A DNA stretch of 45,638 nt from Actinomycetes bacterium (GTDB taxonomy: Bacteria; Actinomycetota; Acidimicrobiia; Acidimicrobiales; RAAP-2). The translations under genes and the position numbers were made by a program. Below the pieces are notes generated by a model that was not told where the DNA came from, made no database searches, and worked only from the letters and a program-made list of their open reading frames with translations. The DNA is taken from contig JAJZJC010000014.1 of NCBI GenBank assembly GCA_021810205.1, positions 1 through 45,638 of the forward strand, read 5' to 3'. This document shows positions 42,230 to 45,638 of the stretch, piece after piece. Each line of letters opens with the position of its first letter. Positions within the stretch are counted from its first letter, which is position 1.

Positions 42230-43072
42230 ATGGCACCCACTGGACAAATCGAGCGGCGGATCGTCGCGCTGGCGCGCACCGGGGACATCGAGGTGATCCC
42301 CATGAAGAGCGTGAAGGATCAGCTTGCGATCATCCCCAAGGAGACGACTGTCGCCGTGACGTGTTCGGTGAAGTTCGGTCTCGACCGGACGATCGAGTAC
42401 GCCGAGCTCCTCGCCAAGGCTGGCCACACGTTGCGCGTCCACATCGCCGCGCGCCAGGTGCCGAGCAGGACATATCTGAGTGAGCTCGTCGAGCAGCTCG
42501 CAGGCCTCGGCGTGGCGCAGCTTCACGTCATCGGCGGTGATGCCGAAGAGCCTGTCGGCAAGTACAGCGAGTCGGCAGAGCTCATCGAAGACCTCTCGAC
42601 GATGAACCACGGGTTCGAGATCAGCGTCGCCTGCTACCCCGAGGGCCATCCGAGCATCCCCGACAAGGTCCTCTTCGAGGCGCTGCAGCGAAAGCAGCCC
42701 CATGTGTCCTTCATGATCAACCAGCTCTGCTTCGACCCGAAAGTGCTCGAGACGTGGCTTCGGTCGATGCGTGACATGGGCATCACGTTGCCGCTGCGGA
42801 TGGGCATCGCCCCACCGATCAGCCCCACCAAGCTGCTCGACCTCTCCGTGAAGATCGGGGTCGGCACCTCGATGCGGTTCCTGTCCAAGCAGCACGGGAT
42901 GATCGGCACGCTCCTGCGCGGCAAGTTCTACAAGCCCGAGAAGCTCCTCGCGGATCTCGGCGGCGCGTTGATCTCGCCCGAGATGAAGATCGACGGACTC
43001 CACATTTTCTCGTTCAACCAGTTGCAGACCACGGTCGATTGGCAGCAGCGGGTGGGCAGCGCCGCGAGCTGA
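42230..43072 (+). CDS. metF: Methylenetetrahydrofolate reductase-like protein (MetF)
   Basis: A 280-residue TIM-barrel flavoprotein of the MetF family, which interconverts 5-methyl-THF and 5,10-methylene-THF. Recognisable are TTVAVTCSVKFGLDRTIEYAELL, RVHIAARQV, LHVIGGDAEEPVGKY (in place of the usual LRGD), FEISVACYPEGHPSIPD, VSFMINQLCFDPKVLETWL and LPLRMGIAPPIS. The EGHP and FDPKVL blocks are typical. In this setting it should run oxidatively, taking 5-methyl-THF made by the O-demethylases to methylene-THF for the FolD pair; SYK-6 likewise has metF next to ligM. ATG 42230. Slightly short compared with E. coli MetF (296). Confidence 0.87.
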   Translation: MAPTGQIERRIVALARTGDIEVIPMKSVKDQLAIIPKETTVAVTCSVKFGLDRTIEYAELLAKAGHTLRVHIAARQVPSRTYLSELVEQLAGLGVAQLHVIGGDAEEPVGKYSESAELIEDLSTMNHGFEISVACYPEGHPSIPDKVLFEALQRKQPHVSFMINQLCFDPKVLETWLRSMRDMGITLPLRMGIAPPISPTKLLDLSVKIGVGTSMRFLSKQHGMIGTLLRGKFYKPEKLLADLGGALISPEMKIDGLHIFSFNQLQTTVDWQQRVGSAAS

Positions 43073-43088
43073 ATGGCGCGCGGCGACC

Positions 43089-43120
43089 GACCCCCCAGCG
43101 GGTGCCGTCAGCTGGGGGTC
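43089..43120. terminator. Bidirectional terminator-like hairpin between metF and the convergent SDR gene
   Basis: CCCCCAGC (43092-43099) pairs with GCTGGGGG (43111-43118) over an 11-base loop, and GA/TC extend the stem past one bulged C. It lies 17 bases after the metF stop and about 25 bases from the end of the convergent SDR gene, where a shared terminator is expected. A U-tract is missing in both directions, as is common in high-GC actinomycetes. Confidence 0.55.
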
Positions 43121-43145
43121 TCGGCGCCAAGAGGCAACCTGTGCG

Positions 43146-44003
43146 TCAGCGCACGAAGCCTGCGGTGGGTCGGCTGAAGGCACTGATCGGGGGGCCGATG
43201 AGCGTTCCGCCATCGACTGGGATGATCGCGCCGGTGACGAACGTCGACGCTCGCGGCGCTGCCAGCAGCAGGACCACGCCCTGCAGCTCAGACGGCTCGG
43301 CCATCCGACCGAGGGGGACGGTGCTGGACCAGTACTCGACGACTTCGGGGTCCGCGCCGCTCGGCCCGCCGATGCGCGTGTAGAACGGCCCGGGTGCGAT
43401 CCCGTTCACCAGCACGTTGTCGCGGGCGAGGTCCAAGGCAGCCTGGCGGACGAGGTTGACCACGCCCCCCTTGGCCGCGATGTAGCCATAGCCGCAGAAG
43501 GCCTCCGTCGAAAGGCCCGCGGTGGATGCGGTAGCGATGATCCTTCCGTGCTTCTGTGCACGCATGATCCGCGCGGCCGCCTGTACGGTCCACAGGACGC
43601 CGTTCAGGTTCACGTCGATGACTTGCTGGTAGGCGTCGCGATCGGCGTTCTCGACCTTCCCCTCCTCGACGATGATGCCGGCGCCACGCGAGATGCCCGC
43701 ATTCGCGAAGACGGCGTCAAGACCCCCGTCGCGCTCGGCGATCGCGGCGAACGCGCGGTCGACCGCGACGGGATCTGCCACGTCCAGGATCTCGCCGGTC
43801 ACGATCGCGCCTTGGTCGGCGAGCTCCTTCACCGCCGCCTCGAGGAGCGACTCGTTCGCGTCGAGCAGGCTGACCCGCGCGCCGTTCAAGGCGAGCACCT
43901 CTGCCATTGCGAAGCCGAGCCCGCTCGCCGCACCGGTCACCGCGGCGCGAACGCCGTCGACGTCGAAGATCGCCGCCGCGCGCTTGTCTGCTCCTGGCAT
44001 CAT
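43146..44003 (-). CDS. SDR-family oxidoreductase
   Basis: A 285-residue classical SDR. It has VRAAVTGAASGLGFAMAEVLALNG (TGxxxGxG), VSLLDANES, an Asp in DVADP, NAGIS, IIATASTAG, YGYIAAKGGVVNLVRQAALDLA (catalytic Tyr/Lys as YIAAK), GIAPGPFYTRIGG and FVTGAIIPVDGGTLIG. The Asp after the second strand (LLD) points to NAD. It lacks the long insert of mycofactocin-type SDRs between strands 2 and 3. ATG 44003 follows GAGGGGGAC. The next gene on the same strand, a zinc dehydrogenase, ends 138 bases upstream. The substrate is an unknown alcohol or ketone. Confidence 0.88.
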   Translation of the reverse strand: MMPGADKRAAAIFDVDGVRAAVTGAASGLGFAMAEVLALNGARVSLLDANESLLEAAVKELADQGAIVTGEILDVADPVAVDRAFAAIAERDGGLDAVFANAGISRGAGIIVEEGKVENADRDAYQQVIDVNLNGVLWTVQAAARIMRAQKHGRIIATASTAGLSTEAFCGYGYIAAKGGVVNLVRQAALDLARDNVLVNGIAPGPFYTRIGGPSGADPEVVEYWSSTVPLGRMAEPSELQGVVLLLAAPRASTFVTGAIIPVDGGTLIGPPISAFSRPTAGFVR

Positions 44004-44141
44004 GTCCCCCTCTGCTCGATTGCTCGTGTCGCCACGCTCGGCGCTGCCGTGCGGGTGCGTGTAGCCTCGATTTCTACCTCGTCACAGGTCGAGGTGTTCA
44101 CGTGCGCAAGGTGGTGGTCACCGCCGGCGGACTGGTCCCAG

Positions 44142-45185
44142 TCACCCAGTCACCCGCACGAACACCTTCATGGCGCTCTCGGGATGGGCACCGGCGAGCT
44201 CGAAGGCGTCGGCGGCTCGGTCGAGCGGGTACTCGGGGCCGAGCTGTGCTTCGAGCACGGCCCCTGCCGCGCGGACGACCTCGATCGCCGCCTCGACGTC
44301 CCTTCGGTCGTGACAGCTGGACCCGAGTACGTCGAACTCCTTGTCCGTGAAGGGTCCGAGCGGGATCGATGCCTCGTCGCCCGAGATGCCGACCACGACC
44401 ACCCGGCCGGCCGATGCCACCATCTCGATCGCGCTGCGGAGGCCGGCCGGCGCGCCCGTCGTGTCGACGACCACCGCGACGCCACGGCCGCCGAACGTGC
44501 GCGCCCGATCGAGGAGGTCGCCATCCGCGGGGTCGGCGACCTCGTCGGCCCCGAGCGCGAGCGCCCGCTCGCGTCGGGCGGCGACTGGCTCACTCAAACA
44601 CACGCGCGCGCCCTTCGCTTTGGCAGCCAGGAGGCTTGCCTGGCCGATCGGGCCGCCGCCGAGCACGACGACGGGCTCTCCTGCCTCCACCCTGCCCCGT
44701 TGGATCGCGTGGACGGCGACGGCCATCGGCTCGACGAAGGCGCCCAGCGTGGCGGCGAGGTCGCCGATGCCAAAGACGTGGTCTGCTGCCACCACGAGCT
44801 GCTCGGCGAGGCCGCCGTTGGTGTGCACGCCGATGAGCTCGAACGCGTCGCACACCGATCCCCGGCCGACGCCGCAGGGATAGCACGCGCCGCAGGAACT
44901 GAGGGGCCACACCGCCACCCGGTCACCGACCGCGAGGCCGCTCGATGCCGTACCGCTGCCGAGCTCCTCGACGACCGCGCAGACCTCATGGCCCTGTATC
45001 ACCGGATAGAGGGAGTCGCCGCGTCTTGGGGTGACAGGCAGGTGGCCGTGGAACAGGTGGAGATCCGAGCCGCAGACCCCGACGAGCTCGGGTCGCAGCA
45101 GCACCTCGTTTGGGCCAGGTCCTGCGGGGGCGTCGACCGACGCCACCTCGAGCACCCCCGGCTTCGTGGTCACCGCTGCACGCAT
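44142..45185 (-). CDS. Zinc-dependent alcohol dehydrogenase (butanediol/sorbitol dehydrogenase-like MDR)
   Basis: A 347-residue medium-chain dehydrogenase. Catalytic zinc ligands lie in GVCGSDLHLFHG (Cys38) and IQGHEVCA (His66, Glu67). The structural Cys set is at 98, 101, 104 and 112 (SCGACYPCGVGRGSVC). FVEPMAVAVHAIQRG is the segment with the third catalytic ligand in the polyol dehydrogenase branch. The cofactor fold is VLGGGPIGQASLLAAKAKG. It resembles threonine/2,3-butanediol/sorbitol dehydrogenases more than the NDMA-type enzyme at 20962. ATG 45185. The 219-base gap before the next + strand gene holds a hairpin. The substrate is unknown; this is the third zinc dehydrogenase of the window. 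Confidence 0.86.
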   Translation of the reverse strand: MRAAVTTKPGVLEVASVDAPAGPGPNEVLLRPELVGVCGSDLHLFHGHLPVTPRRGDSLYPVIQGHEVCAVVEELGSGTASSGLAVGDRVAVWPLSSCGACYPCGVGRGSVCDAFELIGVHTNGGLAEQLVVAADHVFGIGDLAATLGAFVEPMAVAVHAIQRGRVEAGEPVVVLGGGPIGQASLLAAKAKGARVCLSEPVAARRERALALGADEVADPADGDLLDRARTFGGRGVAVVVDTTGAPAGLRSAIEMVASAGRVVVVGISGDEASIPLGPFTDKEFDVLGSSCHDRRDVEAAIEVVRAAGAVLEAQLGPEYPLDRAADAFELAGAHPESAMKVFVRVTG

Positions 45186-45247
45186 CGTCGAAAGACCCCC
45201 CGTTCCTCTTGAGCGATCGGCACAGGTCTAGTCGATCCGCTGCCCCA

Positions 45248-45287
45248 CTGCGCCCCGCCGCGCGGTCCACCCGGCGCCGGGGCGCAG
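45248..45287. other. Inverted repeat in the divergent region near the window end
   Basis: CTGCGCCCCG (45248-45257) pairs perfectly with CGGGGCGCAG (45278-45287) around a 20-base loop. It lies in the 219 bases between the divergent alcohol dehydrogenase (45185) and the partial + strand gene (45405). It could be a structured leader or an operator with widely spaced half sites. Nothing else was recognised in this gap. Confidence 0.5.
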
Positions 45288-45404
45288 CGGCGCGCTGGCA
45301 GTCGCTGTGCAAGCGACCGTCGACGCCGTAGCCTCGGGCGGTCATCTCGGCGCCGTGCAGGCTGGAGTCGTCCGCAGCGCCACCACAACCGCCAAGAAGC
45401 GATA

Positions 45405-45638
45405 GTGACCACGACGAACGACCAGGGGATCACCGCCCCGCCTTCGACCGCGTACAAGATCGTCGACGTACCTGAGCTCTACAAGGACATCATCGGGCGT
45501 CATGGTTCCACGGGCAGCTTCGTGGGCGTTTCGGACGAGGAGAGCCCCTGGGTGCCCTTTGGTGTAAGCGCCGCGATTCGGCACCTCGCGTTCACAACCC
45601 GCCACAACGTCAAGACGGCGTCTTCTGCGAGTCGATGT
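45405..45638 (+). CDS. Possible cupin-type protein, N-terminal part (cut by window end)
   Basis: A frame opening at GTG 45405 runs without a stop to the window end, giving 78 residues that start MTTTNDQGITAPPSTAYKIVD. The segment SPWVPFG followed by AAIRHLAFTTRHN recalls the first strands of ChrR-like/dihydroxyacetophenone-dioxygenase-type cupins (a Trp-x-Pro turn, then strand and Arg/Asn). The metal-binding His motif would lie outside the window. The last 10 residues do not look like the family, and a shifted frame would give LLRVD as cupins have, so a frameshift is possible. The ribosome-binding site is weak (AAGAAG). Low confidence. Confidence 0.35.
   Translation, partial: MTTTNDQGITAPPSTAYKIVDVPELYKDIIGRHGSTGSFVGVSDEESPWVPFGVSAAIRHLAFTTRHNVKTASSASRC

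Overview
The window is GC-rich, densely packed bacterial DNA. It most likely comes from an actinomycete-type organism: it carries a mycofactocin cluster, an NDMA-type (mycofactocin-associated) alcohol dehydrogenase, an F420/LLM-type oxidoreductase and many GTG/TTG starts. No rRNA, tRNA, CRISPR array, transposase or phage gene was seen. Genus-level identity cannot be read from the sequence.

The theme is breakdown of lignin-derived aromatics. Region 1 (1-2778) has a cut SDR, an NTF2-like protein, an alpha/beta hydrolase and an LLM oxidoreductase. Region 2 (3029-9797, + strand) is a compact operon for the whole protocatechuate 4,5-cleavage pathway: ligK, a ligU/galD-like tautomerase, ligJ, ligI, ligA, ligB, ligC and a 6PGDH-like dehydrogenase. 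Region 3 (9779-18914, - strand) encodes a HAD phosphatase, a three-part biotin-dependent carboxylase, a split ATP-dependent phosphotransferase (ATP-grasp subunit plus phosphohistidine subunit), a zinc alcohol dehydrogenase and an NTF2-like protein. This set matches the published Hpe/Acv logic for 4-hydroxyacetophenone and acetovanillone: phosphorylate the phenol, carboxylate the methyl ketone, dephosphorylate. Region 4 (19012-24050, + strand) has a second copy of the phosphohistidine subunit, the NDMA-type alcohol dehydrogenase and an acetoacetyl-CoA-synthetase-like ligase.

Region 5 (24011-30048) is the mycofactocin cluster: mftR (- strand), mftA, a fused mftB-mftC, mftD, a mycofactocin-type SDR where mftE usually lies, and mftF. 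Region 6 (30053-32326, - strand) is a lone molybdenum-hydroxylase large subunit. Region 7 (32463-43072) is a tetrahydrofolate one-carbon module: formate-THF ligase, two adjacent and divergent FolD paralogues, two LigM/DesA-type O-demethylases and a MetF-like reductase, interrupted by an MFS exporter and an amidohydrolase on the other strand. Region 8 (43146-45638) has an SDR, a zinc alcohol dehydrogenase and a cut, possibly cupin-type gene.

Inferred flow: aryl alcohols are oxidised by the alcohol dehydrogenases, with mycofactocin as the redox partner of at least the NDMA-type enzyme. The resulting aryl methyl ketones are phosphorylated, carboxylated and dephosphorylated to aroylacetates, which are perhaps CoA-activated. 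Vanillate-type acids are then O-demethylated onto THF, the methyl group is oxidised to formate with ATP recovery by Fhs, and protocatechuate or gallate enters 4,5-cleavage to pyruvate and oxaloacetate.
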